Position numbers and translations under genes: made by a program | The notes under the pieces: generated by a model | The model's database searches: none | What the model was told of the DNA's origin: nothing | Seen by the model: the letters and a program-made list of their open reading frames with translations, nothing else | In this document: positions 13,624-24,386 of the stretch, in pieces | Numbering within the stretch: position 1 is the first letter of the stretch | Layout of the letters: each line of letters starts with the position of its first letter | Source of the DNA: Cokeromyces recurvatus | Lineage: Eukaryota > Mucoromycota > Mucoromycetes > Mucorales > Mucoraceae | NCBI RefSeq assembly: GCF_025118155.1 | Contig: NW_026251403.1 | Coordinates: forward strand, 124,001-188,000 | Reading direction: 5' to 3' | DNA: 64,000 nt

Positions 13624-14129
13624 GAAAACCATTACCAGACTGCTCCCAAATTAATTGTTAGTCACACCGTAGATTTTGCTCTTGATTTTATATAATAAGC
13701 CTCAATGCTATAGCACAAATTTCATAGTGAATAAAAAAGAATGGCATAAAATTTCTATTATCTTATTTGAGCAGCTTCTTTATATCACTATCATGACAAA
13801 AAAAAATACTTCCAAATCCGAATAAATTATCCTAAACTGCAAGTGTACAGGATTACCGAACATCGTTAACTACTTAATACCTTCATTGTAAATTATGGCC
13901 AGCCAAAGCTTGTATACTAGTTAGGCAGATATAAATACATCTTCAAAAACTCAATATTATTCATGTTTATATCTTAAACATTCATTATTCTATTCGAAAT
14001 ATTGCCACTTTATTAATACACAAAAATAACCAATTACAAGAGCAACTATCTAAATACCAAAATATTATATTGAACAAAATTTGATTCTAATGACCTATAA
14101 AACCTTCAGTATAAATATGTATATAATTG

Positions 14130-14131
<2 letters not shown>

Positions 14132-14184
<53 letters not shown>
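14132..14184. repeat. Poly-T tract (53 nt)
   Basis: An uninterrupted T run about 310 bp downstream of the stop codon of the GPI-anchored protein gene. Confidence 0.95.
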
Positions 14185-14187
<3 letters not shown>

Positions 14188-14492
14188 TAAGGCTTAAAAT
14201 AGATATATGCATTATTTCATTTTACATAAGATTACATTTTCAAAACAGATAGAGGGAAATGTTTATAATAGTATATAAAAAGAAAAATTATGTAACATAC
14301 ATTAATTGTGCACCTGAAGAGATGGATAAATCTACATACACACCTTCAGTAGAATGAATATTTGTAAAATAATAAATTTAAATTATATAGTTTAGTAATT
14401 ATTTTTTATATAAATAAAATACATCAAATTATGGTTAATATAAATAATATTGTGTTAGTACATAGAATAAAAGTTATTATAATAAAAAAAAG

Positions 14493-15118
14493 TTAAAGAG
14501 TCAAATAACTAGCGCCAGCAATCAATGCAATAGCAAAGGTACTAAACTGCAATTTGTTCGCAGCACTGGTACTATTATTATTAGAAACCTTTACATCTGA
14601 GGATATAGTAGGTTTTATATCAGAAGAATTGGAAGGGGATGAGTTAGTAGTACTCGATGATGCAATGGTTGTATTCGTGGTATTTGGAGAATCTGTACAA
14701 GTATCGTTCTTATGTTGTGCATACCAAGCACAAGCACCAGCAAATTCATCAGCAAACAGTGCAGGATTATCAGGGCAGCGGGACATGCATATACCGGCTT
14801 CAGACATAAAGGCTAAGTATTCAGCAGTACCTTTTGTACACATAAGATTTAGAGAATCAATAAATAATGGAGAAGTATGATCCATAGTCCAACCAGATAA
14901 GTATTTTTGACCAGTTTTCTATCAAAGTTATTTCTTTTTTAGTTTATTCTTATTCTTATTCATTCATTTATTTTATTTTATTTTTTGAAATGTACTGAAC
15001 TTACAATATTGCAGTTGGTAAAGCATTCGCCAGAAGAAGCAACGTTATATGTAGGATTACAGTTTTGGGCCGAAACAGCAACAGCAGTAGCCAATGCGAG
15101 AGTAACTGAGAGACGCAT
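14493..15118 (-). CDS. Putative GPI-anchored cell-surface protein
   Basis: A small secreted Cys-containing protein with a predicted GPI anchor. Exons 15118-15005 and 14918-14493 give about 179 aa. Residues 1-17 are a signal peptide (MRLSVTLALATAVAVSA) with likely cleavage before QNC. The mature part has about nine cysteines (for example NCNP, GECFTNCN, MCTKG, GICMSRCP, GACAWY, DTCTD), which could pair as disulfides. A Ser/Thr/Asn-rich linker with several N-x-S/T sites follows, and the C-terminus is a hydrophobic tail after NNNSTSAANK, the classic GPI signal layout. A TATA-like box lies about 55 bp upstream. Nothing indicates an enzyme; a wall or membrane structural or adhesive role is inference. 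The Cys pattern resembles fungal DUF-type surface proteins, but I cannot name the family. Confidence 0.8.
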
Positions 15119-15169
15119 ATTTTTTTAATTTGGTTTAAAAAATAAAACAAAAAAAAAAAAAAGCTACCA

Positions 15170-15177
15170 CTTTTATA
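15170..15177 (-). promoter_or_regulatory. TATA-like box of the GPI-protein gene
   Basis: On the minus strand this reads TATAAAAG, about 52-59 bp upstream of the ATG at 15118. Confidence 0.45.
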
Positions 15178-15255
15178 AGAAACATTTGGAACCAAATTTA
15201 TTCAAATTGATCTTTTATTTTACAGTATTACCATAATTGAACCTCAGTTTTTCTT

Positions 15256-15257
<2 letters not shown>

Positions 15258-15324
<67 letters not shown>
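15258..15324. repeat. T53-A14 compound homopolymer
   Basis: A run of 53 T (15258-15310) is followed directly by 14 A (15311-15324), so the junction can fold back on itself. It lies about 140 bp upstream of the GPI-protein start codon. Confidence 0.93.
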
Positions 15325-16174
15325 TTAACTTATTCAAATAAAATCAGAAGTATTTTCTCATATTTAGAATGAAAGATCAATATGAAAACTTCTTTTTCTA
15401 TTTATTTATGAAGATTATAACTTTAACCCTCAAGTTAAAAAAGCAGGTAGGCAATTATTTATGTGAAAACACAATGTAACAGAGAAATCCGTGTAACGTA
15501 CAGTTTATCAGATTCTTTGAAATACAGAAAAAAAAATGTTTATACCCTGTTTTATTTCCTTACATATTAAACCTTGTTCGATATTTTCCATTTATGAGAA
15601 AATAATATGACTAGTTTATTTGAAGAGATATAAAACAGCATAAAAATATATTTAGAAGATACACATATTGCTGTCATGACTGCTTTAATACATAAACATA
15701 GTTCATCGTTAAAGGATGTGGTAAAACTAATCACATAAACATATTGATATTTCCGCGAAGATGACACAAGTTTGTTATCTTAACTAGCGTCGAATATTAA
15801 TGGAACAACAAGAATTTTCTTAACAACTCGAAGTACTTTTTTTTTATCCAAAATATCGTGTACAGCAAAAAATAATAATCGGAGATATAGTTTATATCAT
15901 TTACATCTGATAAAAAATCTAATTTGTACTTCCATAGAACAAACTAACATTCTTTTGCGTTGCTGTGTATTTTTTTTTTCTTTTTCAATATTTTTTTTTC
16001 TTCTATGTATGCCTTTCAAGTAATTTAAACTTAACTATTATTTTATATATAAAAAAAAATTAAATATACTTATATATAATTTGATTGACGGTGTATTTTT
16101 TTCATTTATTTGAACTTTTTTACTTTGTGAGTGAAGTAATACTGCTATTATTTATCTATTTATTTTAGGAGAAA
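15325..16174. other. Divergent promoter region
   Basis: This stretch separates the GPI-protein gene (-) from the MFS gene (+). It is T-rich towards the MFS start. A possible short 5' UTR intron (GTGAGT at 16127 to TTTTAG at 16168, 42 nt) lies just before the MFS ATG. No other feature is seen. Confidence 0.4.
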
Positions 16175-17626
16175 ATGGAATCAAAACCAGCTTACAATTT
16201 GGATGAAAAAATAGAAATAAATAGAGCAAATGGATCAATTATTCTTGATACTTATTCTTCTTCTATACATCAATGCGAGGAAAAACCTCGAAAATTCTTA
16301 TGGTGGATACCTTTACAGAATCATGTCCATCCATTACAGTTTTTTGCTTTTATTTTTGCAGTCTTTACATCTCTTGCATTAATTGTGTATATTGCTGGTA
16401 CTCAAAGTCAAATCATTATGGGTGTTTTATCTATCTATTCAAATCCAGGTGATATTACAGGTTCTCTTTCTTTGTATTCTGAAATTATCTCTGTCTTTGC
16501 TGTCGTTATTTGGTCAATGGCTGCAGATCAAGTTGGTAGACGAGGTGTTATGTCTGCTTCTATTTTTATTATGGGGACTGCTATTATAAGTTATCCTCAT
16601 GTAAAAAATGTTTATCCTGATATGTTGTTGATAAGATTGCTCTTCAGTATTGGATCATCTGGTGCCACAGCTATGATGGTTGCAATGATGCTAGAAATCG
16701 CACATGGCAAAGGTGGTTTAGTGTCTGGATGTATTGGTATTGCTTCAGGTCTTGGTGCAACATTTGCTTCTCTTTGTCTATTTCTTGTCCCTGCTTATCT
16801 TACTATAAGATATAAAGGTCAAAATAGGGGTTTAATCTATGCCCATAGTGCTATAGGTGGTACAGCAATGGCCCTTAGTATAATCCTTTTCTTTTGTATG
16901 CCTAAAGATGCTCGCAAACGACCTTCTGTAAATCATATAAAAGGATTTTTTACCAAATTATATCGTGGTATCAAAGCTGCTAAGGATTCACGTATTGCTT
17001 TAGGTTATGCATCTAGTTTCTTTGCTCGTGCTGATGAAATTATCATCACAAACTTCATAGGCCTTTGGATAACACAGTATTACATTGAAAAGGGAAGTTG
17101 CGAGGTTGGTAAAACTTGTCTTTATTCATTAGCTTCATCGGCTAGTCTGTCAGGCTATGCTCAGTTAATCGCATTAGCTTCTACCGTATTTTTTACACTG
17201 GCTTCTGAATACCTTCCAAAGGAATGGGCTGTTTTAATTGCTGGTGTTATTGGTGCTTGTGGCAATTTTCCATTCTCATTTTCCATAGATCCTACTACTA
17301 AACTATCCCTTGTCTTTGTTATCTTGATTGCTATTGGTCAATATGGTATGATCATTTCTGGAATGGCCATGGTGGCTGGTGACTATTGTGATCCAAATGA
17401 TCATGCCGCTGTTTCTGCTACATATTCTTTTATTGGTGCTATTGGCATTATTATTCTATCGAAACTTGGAGGACTCCTTTTTGATAAATGGATGAAAGGT
17501 GCTCCCTTTTTGCTTTTAGGTGTTGGCCACTGCATTATAAGTCTGATGTCTCTATTTGTCTATATCCATCATGCTATTATTAAATTTAGAGAGAAAAGAA
17601 AAAATATGAATGAATGCATGTCTTAA
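16175..17626 (+). CDS. Major facilitator superfamily transporter
   Basis: An intronless membrane transporter of 483 aa, unlike its intron-rich neighbours. The N-terminal tail of about 50 residues is hydrophilic, and some 12 hydrophobic segments follow in two bundles around a central loop near residues 245-280 (KRPSVNHIKGFFTKLYRG). The stretch AADQVGRRG after the second/third segment is the MFS signature loop (D-x-x-G-R-R). A second-half stretch DYCDPNDHAAVSATYSF resembles proteins of the fungal MFS/DHA-like group. The C-terminus is a short basic cytoplasmic tail. The substrate cannot be assigned; sugar, organic acid or drug transport are all open. The absence of introns might reflect retroposition or simply a conserved intronless structure. 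Confidence 0.88.
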   Translation: MESKPAYNLDEKIEINRANGSIILDTYSSSIHQCEEKPRKFLWWIPLQNHVHPLQFFAFIFAVFTSLALIVYIAGTQSQIIMGVLSIYSNPGDITGSLSLYSEIISVFAVVIWSMAADQVGRRGVMSASIFIMGTAIISYPHVKNVYPDMLLIRLLFSIGSSGATAMMVAMMLEIAHGKGGLVSGCIGIASGLGATFASLCLFLVPAYLTIRYKGQNRGLIYAHSAIGGTAMALSIILFFCMPKDARKRPSVNHIKGFFTKLYRGIKAAKDSRIALGYASSFFARADEIIITNFIGLWITQYYIEKGSCEVGKTCLYSLASSASLSGYAQLIALASTVFFTLASEYLPKEWAVLIAGVIGACGNFPFSFSIDPTTKLSLVFVILIAIGQYGMIISGMAMVAGDYCDPNDHAAVSATYSFIGAIGIIILSKLGGLLFDKWMKGAPFLLLGVGHCIISLMSLFVYIHHAIIKFREKRKNMNECMS

Positions 17627-18202
17627 ATTGTGTATTTTAAACAAAATCTATCTTATACCCAATATAGATTATGTCACCTAATTGTTACATTATTTACTTT
17701 CTCTTTTAATTCTAGTTATCATACACTAATATAAACATCTAATACTTACTTTTTTTTTAATGATATGCATTATTCATGTAATATGTAAAAATTTTCCTTC
17801 AGTAGCTTGTATTTACTATTATTAATTTACTTCCCGCTGCCCCTCCTTTTTTTTTTTAATATCAATATATAAAGCTTATTAAAGAAAAATAGTTTATTGA
17901 TCTACAAGCAATGAGTTATGCTGATTATTATTTAACAACGTAAAGATGATGTATTTTAACAAATTCACTATTTTAATAATAATTTTGAGCTATTTTGTCC
18001 TTTTCAAAGGAAAAAAGATAATTATACATTTACTCTCTAGAAATTTACAAAATGATAATTAAAACAATAAAAACCTTTAATCTATTAATGTGCATATCAA
18101 AACCATAAATATAATAATGTTTTTTTTTAAAAGTAAAACAGATCAAAGATAATGATGAAGTCCCCTTTTTTAGTTTCTTCAATAAAAAAAATAAAAAACT
18201 CT
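17627..18202. other. Convergent intergenic region
   Basis: This stretch lies between the convergent 3' ends of the MFS and Sel1-repeat genes. It is AT-rich with polyadenylation-type AATAAA-like elements. Nothing else is visible. Confidence 0.5.
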
Positions 18203-19426
18203 CTAGATTGTAGCTTCCTTCTCCTTTAATATCCTATTATCGCTTTTTTTCACAGTGATATGTGTGCTTCCATCATAGCCATGTTTAGCGGCCAGTTTGT
18301 ACCATTTAGAAGCTCTCTCTAAACTACATTGAATGCCTATGCCATTTTCATAGAAAATTCCTAATATATATTGCGCCTCTGCATAGCCCTGAAGGGAAGC
18401 CTGTAAATACCAATCAAAGGCATGATAACTATCTTTTTTGACACCAATACCATTTTGATAGAAATAACCCAGTCTAGTTGCAGCATATGGACAGCCTAGT
18501 TTAGCTGATAGTGTATACCACTTTAATGCTTTATCTATATCGGCTTGTACAGCAATTCCTTTTTCATAGAATCGACCAACAGCGAATTGAGCAAGTCTGT
18601 TGCCAGAATGACCAGATCTCTTGAACCAGTTGATAGCTTCATTTAAATCCTTAATAACACCATTCCCACTCTCGTAACAGTGCCCAAGATTTAACATGGC
18701 AACCAAGTCATTTTGTTCAGCAGCCTTAAAGAACCATGTGATCGCCTTCTTTAATTCCCTTTTGGTCCCCACTCCATCATGATAACAGTATGCGACCATA
18801 CATTGAGCCTGAGGATTCAGTTGCTTTGCAGAAGCCTTGTACCAGTGAAAGGCCAAAGATTCATCATGTGCAACGCATATTCCATCCATATAACAACTCG
18901 CCAGAACATATTGAGCGGCAGGATGATTATGAACAGCAGCACCATAAAAGATCCATTGAATAGCATCGTATTTATTCTTTAACTGATTCTTCCAGAAGAG
19001 CGATTCTAAAAGACTCATTTTGATATTAGGAGCACCATACTCGTTCAGGAATCTTAAGCGAAGCATACTAAAGCTATCGTTTTGTCCTGCTCCATCACGA
19101 TAGTATCTTTCTGCTTGTTTATAATTTTTTTTAACACCCAAACCAAATTCATAACAGAAGCCAATTGCGCCTTTTGCTTTCATATCTCCCAACTTATCTG
19201 CTTGTAGAAAATGAGATACAGCAAACTCAGGTGCTGTTCTACCAAAGAGGTACTCTGTTCCCTTTTCAAATAGATTCTTTGCTGATGCATTAAATTCAAA
19301 CTCTGAATTAAAGCTCGATACAGTGGATTTAGTTTGGTATTCTTTTCTCTTTTTATACTGTTTTATTTTTAATACTAAATTCCTTGATTTAATAGCTAAT
19401 GTTGAAAATGGGTTCAGTAATAGCAT
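18203..19426 (-). CDS. Sel1-like repeat protein
   Basis: An intronless protein of 407 aa built almost wholly from Sel1-type TPR-like repeats. I count about eight units of some 36 residues between about 50 and 390, with the repeating wording A-x-x-x-L-G-x-x-Y-x-x-G-x-G-V and A-x-x-W-Y-x-x-A-A (for example ATRLGYFYQNGIGVKKD and AQYILGIFYENGIGIQ). The N-terminus is basic. Fungal relatives include chitin-synthase activators of the Skt5/Chs4 type and ERAD adaptors of the Hrd3 type. This protein lacks a signal peptide or TM segment, which argues against Hrd3. It ends in KEKEATI with no CaaX box, unlike yeast Skt5. A scaffold role is the most that can be said. Confidence 0.88.
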   Translation of the reverse strand: MLLLNPFSTLAIKSRNLVLKIKQYKKRKEYQTKSTVSSFNSEFEFNASAKNLFEKGTEYLFGRTAPEFAVSHFLQADKLGDMKAKGAIGFCYEFGLGVKKNYKQAERYYRDGAGQNDSFSMLRLRFLNEYGAPNIKMSLLESLFWKNQLKNKYDAIQWIFYGAAVHNHPAAQYVLASCYMDGICVAHDESLAFHWYKASAKQLNPQAQCMVAYCYHDGVGTKRELKKAITWFFKAAEQNDLVAMLNLGHCYESGNGVIKDLNEAINWFKRSGHSGNRLAQFAVGRFYEKGIAVQADIDKALKWYTLSAKLGCPYAATRLGYFYQNGIGVKKDSYHAFDWYLQASLQGYAEAQYILGIFYENGIGIQCSLERASKWYKLAAKHGYDGSTHITVKKSDNRILKEKEATI

Positions 19427-19748
19427 TTGTGAAGAAAAAAAAATTATATATTAAATAAAAATAAGGGTTTTATTTTTATTTTTATTTTTTTTTTGTGAAT
19501 GTTGAATGTTTTTATTTATGATATTTAGCTCTCATTGTATCCATTAATTTGCTTAACAATGAGCTCTTTAAAGTAAAACTATTACATTATTCTGAAAATA
19601 AAAAAAATATGACTTTGATATTTTGTAATTGCTTGATTACATTATGCCCTTTATACAATATTACCCACTCAGTACAAAAATGGCTAATTGTTATAAGAAA
19701 AGTAATAAAATGAATAAATAAAGATCACTTTAATGTATGAATGTATGT

Positions 19749-19750
<2 letters not shown>

Positions 19751-19806
<56 letters not shown>
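19751..19806. repeat. Poly-T tract (56 nt)
   Basis: An uninterrupted T run between the Sel1-repeat gene and the 3' end of the GGPP synthase gene, about 100 bp beyond the GGPP synthase stop codon. Confidence 0.95.
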
Positions 19807-19807
<1 letters not shown>

Positions 19808-19906
19808 TCCGTGGACTTCAAGTTCAGATTTGTGTATTTAACAGAATAAATAAAAAAATAGATCACGATAGTTTGTCAATAAATAAAGCATATAGAATAT
19901 TTTGTT

Positions 19907-21378
19907 TTATACGGTATCCTCGTTAATGCTTAAAGCATCCATTATTTTTTCAAGCATACGATTTCCTCCCAATATCTTAATTTCATTTCTGGCCTCTTTC
20001 TCTAATACTTGTAAGAATTGACGACAATAACTAAAAGTATTTGTTCTTTCTAGTATATGTAAGGCATGTTGCTTAAGTTCGACTGAATTACTACGTTGCT
20101 TCAAGATATTTAAAAGTTGACGATTTGTTGGATCTGCACGAATTGAATGAATGATTGGAAACGAGAATTTCCCTTCCGTCAAGTCTTCACAAAAGCCTTT
20201 GTTATCAGAATACTATTATTAAGATCAATTAAGTAAACTTCATATTGGTGGGGAAGAGGGATACAAGTTACATACCTTCTTCGATTGTAAATTCATATAG
20301 TCATCACGGACTTGAAAATGAATACCAATTTTACTAACCAATCCTGTACAATCACTAAAACAACTTACATATTAGTATTTGAAAAGGGGATAAAACACTG
20401 TATTAATTATTGTCTTACATTTTAGACTGACTTGCTTCCTGCATCAGTTTGACTGCTAATCTCAACAAACCACCCGTTTCTTAAAGAAAAAAAAAGACAA
20501 GTGAACACTTTACTCCAAAATAGCTTTTATACCTTACTACTTACTATCATTCACCATTTCAAGAAATTCTTGCTCTGTAGGACAAGTTAATGTATCCCGC
20601 CAAAATAACTCCATACCTTAATACATATATGTATTTTTTTTTTAAAGAAAAAGGTTAGAATGTGACAAAATAATTGCTTAATTATTTGTATACCTTGACC
20701 ACGATGTAAATTTATTAATTCATCTAACGATATTCAAAAAAAAAAAATTAATACACCATATAAATACATATGCTTTATATAGAATATTTACCAGTATAAA
20801 TAGAAATCATATTTGGATTCTTTAATTTCGTTATTTCATTCAATGCAAGAAAATATACATAGTTGGCACAATTTATAGTTTGAGGAATACCATAAATATG
20901 ATGAGCAGCAGGTGCACCACGACGAAGTACTGAATCATCTTCAACATCATCAATCCTGCGAAAGAAAAAGAACATAAATATGTAATATTTTTACACTAAT
21001 TGATGTATTTCTACTTTTCTGATACACTTACAATAAACTGGCACTATGAAGCATTTCAATGACACGAGTTATAACAATCAAATCGTCTTTAGGTACTTGC
21101 AACCAGGCATCAAATGCTTCAATCATCTTGGAACGAATGTCTTTACCAGGATTTGAGCAAAGATAATGAAATGGTTCCAAAAGAATCTAGAATAGATTTA
21201 GTATAGATTCAGTATAGACATGCTACATAAATATTTATAAACTTACATCTTCTTGTGATTTTTGCGTAGTTTCTGATTGATCCGGTATGTGTTTACCATA
21301 AGGTAGGACAGTTTGAATTTGCTTAGAAGAAGTGGATATGAAATTACTCTCTTTAATTGGACTTTGGGAAGATAACAT
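19907..21378 (-). CDS. BTS1: Geranylgeranyl diphosphate synthase
   Basis: A trans-prenyltransferase condensing farnesyl diphosphate with isopentenyl diphosphate to give C20 GGPP, used for protein geranylgeranylation and, in Mucorales, carotenoids. Eight exons: 21378-21247, 21186-21032, 20955-20792, 20723-20694, 20616-20545, 20479-20419, 20354-20276, 20212-19907, giving about 332 aa. The first Asp-rich motif is DDVED (98-102) inside [20 protein letters not shown]. The second is DDYMN (222-226) inside [12 protein letters not shown], and [16 protein letters not shown] follows. This wording is typical of fungal/animal type III GGPP synthases and lacks the aromatic residues that mark FPP synthases. 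The fourth exon is only 30 nt, but both junctions keep frame. It corresponds to yeast BTS1 and Mucor carG. Mucorales can hold several paralogues, so carotenoid specificity is not claimed. Confidence 0.93.
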
Positions 21379-21444
21379 GTTAGATAAAAAAAAATTGACA
21401 AAAATAAAAACGGTTCTAAAAGAAACAACACAAGATAAAACAGA

Positions 21445-21452
21445 TTTTTATA
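21445..21452 (-). promoter_or_regulatory. TATA-like box of the GGPP synthase gene
   Basis: On the minus strand this reads TATAAAAA, about 67-74 bp upstream of the ATG at 21378. Confidence 0.4.
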
Positions 21453-21539
21453 TGCCAAAAAAAAGGGAGTTTTTTTTTTTATTATTATTATTATTCCATA
21501 ATATCCAAGTTTATTCGTGCATAAACAGGTTACTTTAAC

Positions 21540-23344
21540 AAATCCTTTTACTAACTAATATTCTTTGTTTGTTGTTGAACAAAATACCGTAAAATAAACT
21601 TTATACTACTTTACTCCTTAATTTTATACAAGCTTTTAATAAAAAGGAGTTGTATGAAGCTTATTATTGGCTTTATTTTTATTTTTATTTTCTTCTTCTC
21701 CTTGTTCACCTAGATTCTTTATTTACAAAAAGGAAACTTACTACTATTATATGCATCAAAAGTATTCTGAATGTTGAGATATTCAGTATATATAAATAAA
21801 TACAATTACGTATTGAAGTAAGAGCTTAAGATTCTATAAAGGATATTTGATTATGCCCTTTTCTTTTTTCTATATATAAATGAACTTGTGTAGGTAACGG
21901 ACATATTATGTTGTATCACTGACTATAAACATCCTATACAGATATAGAAACTTTTGATGTGTATTTACCACCTTTAATATTGACTGATCATTATGGGTTG
22001 ACTCTTCTGCAATTGATCATATCACAAAAGATTATTTTATTTTATTTTTTCGAAATCCCTGTATATTATGGATGATGGTTACGAAAACCTATAAAATACA
22101 ACAAGTAGATTTGTAGAATGTTTTAGTATCACTATCCTAGCTACAACAGTAAATGTTTGAATCTATCATATAATATTAAGACATAGATCGTGTAACATTT
22201 CTTATACATACGATTTGTAATAATAAAAACTCCATCTTATTGGATAATGACTTGCTTCAAACTACCATATTAGCGCATTTCTTAAAGGAGTCATAACTTA
22301 TTTTGACTTTGCTGTTAACAATAATGTAGTGGCGCCATTGTATGGGTCATTAATAAAGGCATTCCATAGATAACATATGTCTTGAGTTATGCAATGCCTA
22401 GCAAGCTATTATATTGTTGATATCTTTTGTCGAAATGGTATATCTACAATGTAAGATCTAAAATACTAGCTGAAGATAGCTATTCATAATTGAATAGTCC
22501 AACCTGATTTTACTGCATCATGTTTATAACATCCTTTCTAAAACTGAAATAAAGGAAAGTTATAGAAGAATAACTCAGATCAATTTTTTATTGACCTATT
22601 GTTTTAAAATAAAAAATGCATTAATCGTGCTCTCATATAAATATATATGTATATAATAGATATACTATCATATATTTAAACGCATAAATAAACTAATGTT
22701 AGCATGCAGCCAAAGAAGATAAACGTATATATATGTATATATAAGTTCTAGAGAAGAATATACTGATATAATGGAATAGAAACTATATCCTACTTAAAGT
22801 AGTAGTTATTTTTAACTCACTACATTCATCTTAAATAAGATTGATGCATATATCATCATTTTATTCATTACAATAGACCAAGGAAGAGTGATATTAAAGC
22901 AATAATCTACATTACACACCTCTACTTAATCATTTATGAAATCGATAACAATAAGAAGTATAATAACAATTAATTTCCAGTTAATAACCTCAAAGCATTG
23001 TCTCAATTGAAACATAATTTCAGGGGAAGGGAGGGAGAGCTCTAGATTCTGGAAATACAACTTATCGCTAATCACTTGATTTTGTCTATAAGCTCTTTTA
23101 TTTAATTTTATTTTTACAAAAAAAAAAAAAAAAAATGCAAAAAAAAAAAGGGGACGAGTAAGTGAACTTGGTTTAATGCCTAATTACAATGAATAATACT
23201 ATCTACAAAGAGACCTATCTGTCTATCTATGTACATATATAAACATTATCAACAATAAAAATACAGTATTTAAACTAGTCTTGGTTTTAGTTTATATTAG
23301 TAATATTTTTCACTCTTATTTATGGACTATATTTTATATCAACT
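21540..23344. other. Intergenic region
   Basis: AT-rich DNA between the divergent GGPP synthase (-) and the unknown secreted protein (+). No coding trace, RNA gene or long repeat was recognised. A-rich tracts near 23117-23150 and short TA/ATAC runs are present. Confidence 0.5.
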
Positions 23345-24154
23345 ATGAATTTCCTTAATATTGTAATTGTTCCAATTATTTCATTTTTATTAATACTTAA
23401 TCAATGCAAATTTCTAACAGCAGCTTCAGCAAAACCAACAACGACGGCTATGATAGAAAATACGAAAACTATAAGAGTACAGGCTACACTATTACTGGAT
23501 ATAGAAGAACTCGATAGGATCCATAAATCATTGAATGCGCATCGATTTCTCGAAAAAGACTGCAAGGTACCTTCTCCGAGTGACTCATATTCAGAAGAAC
23601 AAATATGTGAACAAGGTATAATATATATAAGTATAATTTTTTTTTTGTTAATATATTATGATAATGAAACCTATGTCAATTTCTTCATATTTCTTTATAT
23701 AGAAGATTTAGTAACCAATAACAAGTATTGTCTTTTATTGGGATTTGTTGACACTATCTCAGATACTTTAAAGCCGAAGATTATATATACTCATATTTTA
23801 CCTTATACTACAGGAGTTGCAGGTAAATATATGTATATCAAGTTTTATTCTTCTATAATTAAAGACTCACTTCACATTCAAATAGAACAAAATTATGATA
23901 AAAAAGAATTAAAGAAGTTATTTAAAAATTGTGAGAATAGTCAAGATTACATCAAACCCTTAGAAAAAATGACAGTGAATGAATTAATTGAAGTCTATTA
24001 CGACTTGCGAGATAATAGGAGTCATACCATCAGTTCCAAAGTTCAAAGTGCTTATACTTACTTACTGAACTACTTGGTGACATCAATACACAGATTGACT
24101 GGCTATATTACTTTAAAGTACTTTTCATTTCTATTTTGGAATTCATTTTTCTAG
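23345..24154 (+). CDS. Unknown secreted protein
   Basis: No family is recognised. The N-terminus is a strong signal peptide (MNFLNIVIVPIISFLLILNQ, then an Ala/Ser-rich cleavage region near residue 28). The uninterrupted frame is 269 codons, but 23616-23702 looks like an in-frame 87-nt intron (GTATAATAT donor, TTTATATAG acceptor, T-rich interior); removing it gives exons 23345-23615 and 23703-24154 and about 240 aa. Without removal the protein would contain an implausible hydrophobic insert of about 29 residues. The mature part is charged and mixed alpha-type, with four to five cysteines (DCKVPSPSD, QICEQG, KYCLLLGF, KNCENSQD) and a hydrophobic, aromatic C-terminus. A secreted, perhaps lineage-specific protein is the safest description. 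The upstream 1.8 kb is gene-free. Confidence 0.6.
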   Translation: MNFLNIVIVPIISFLLILNQCKFLTAASAKPTTTAMIENTKTIRVQATLLLDIEELDRIHKSLNAHRFLEKDCKVPSPSDSYSEEQICEQGIIYISIIFFLLIYYDNETYVNFFIFLYIEDLVTNNKYCLLLGFVDTISDTLKPKIIYTHILPYTTGVAGKYMYIKFYSSIIKDSLHIQIEQNYDKKELKKLFKNCENSQDYIKPLEKMTVNELIEVYYDLRDNRSHTISSKVQSAYTYLLNYLVTSIHRLTGYITLKYFSFLFWNSFF

Positions 24155-24386
24155 ATCATTTATTTTCATACATACATAAAACATATATACATATATTGAT
24201 ATATGTGTATATGTCTTAATAAGCAATTCTTTTGAAATACTTTTCATAAAGACATGTATTTTTTTTCTTTAAAAAAAAGAAAAGAAAAGAAATATTCAAC
24301 TACTAGTTGTTAATAAAATATTTTCCCTTTATCGATAAATGATTTACAAGCGTAAATAAAGTCTTTTCTAAATAATTCTGTTGCTT

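Larger units (their letters stand above)
12660..14492. other. Intergenic region between two minus-strand genes
   Basis: AT-rich DNA with no intact gene. A 53-nt T tract lies at 14132-14184. A short exon-like trace at 13527-13623 is listed separately. Otherwise I see nothing. Confidence 0.6.

Noticed and set aside
15001..15195. Minus-strand open frame overlapping the GPI-protein first exon
   Set aside because: It runs in another frame over the promoter and signal-peptide exon; the frame giving a signal peptide and joining exon 2 is the real one.
19907..21378. Possible carotenoid biosynthetic cluster around the GGPP synthase
   Set aside because: No phytoene synthase/cyclase or desaturase gene is present within the window, and the neighbours (Sel1 protein, unknown secreted protein) do not fit one.
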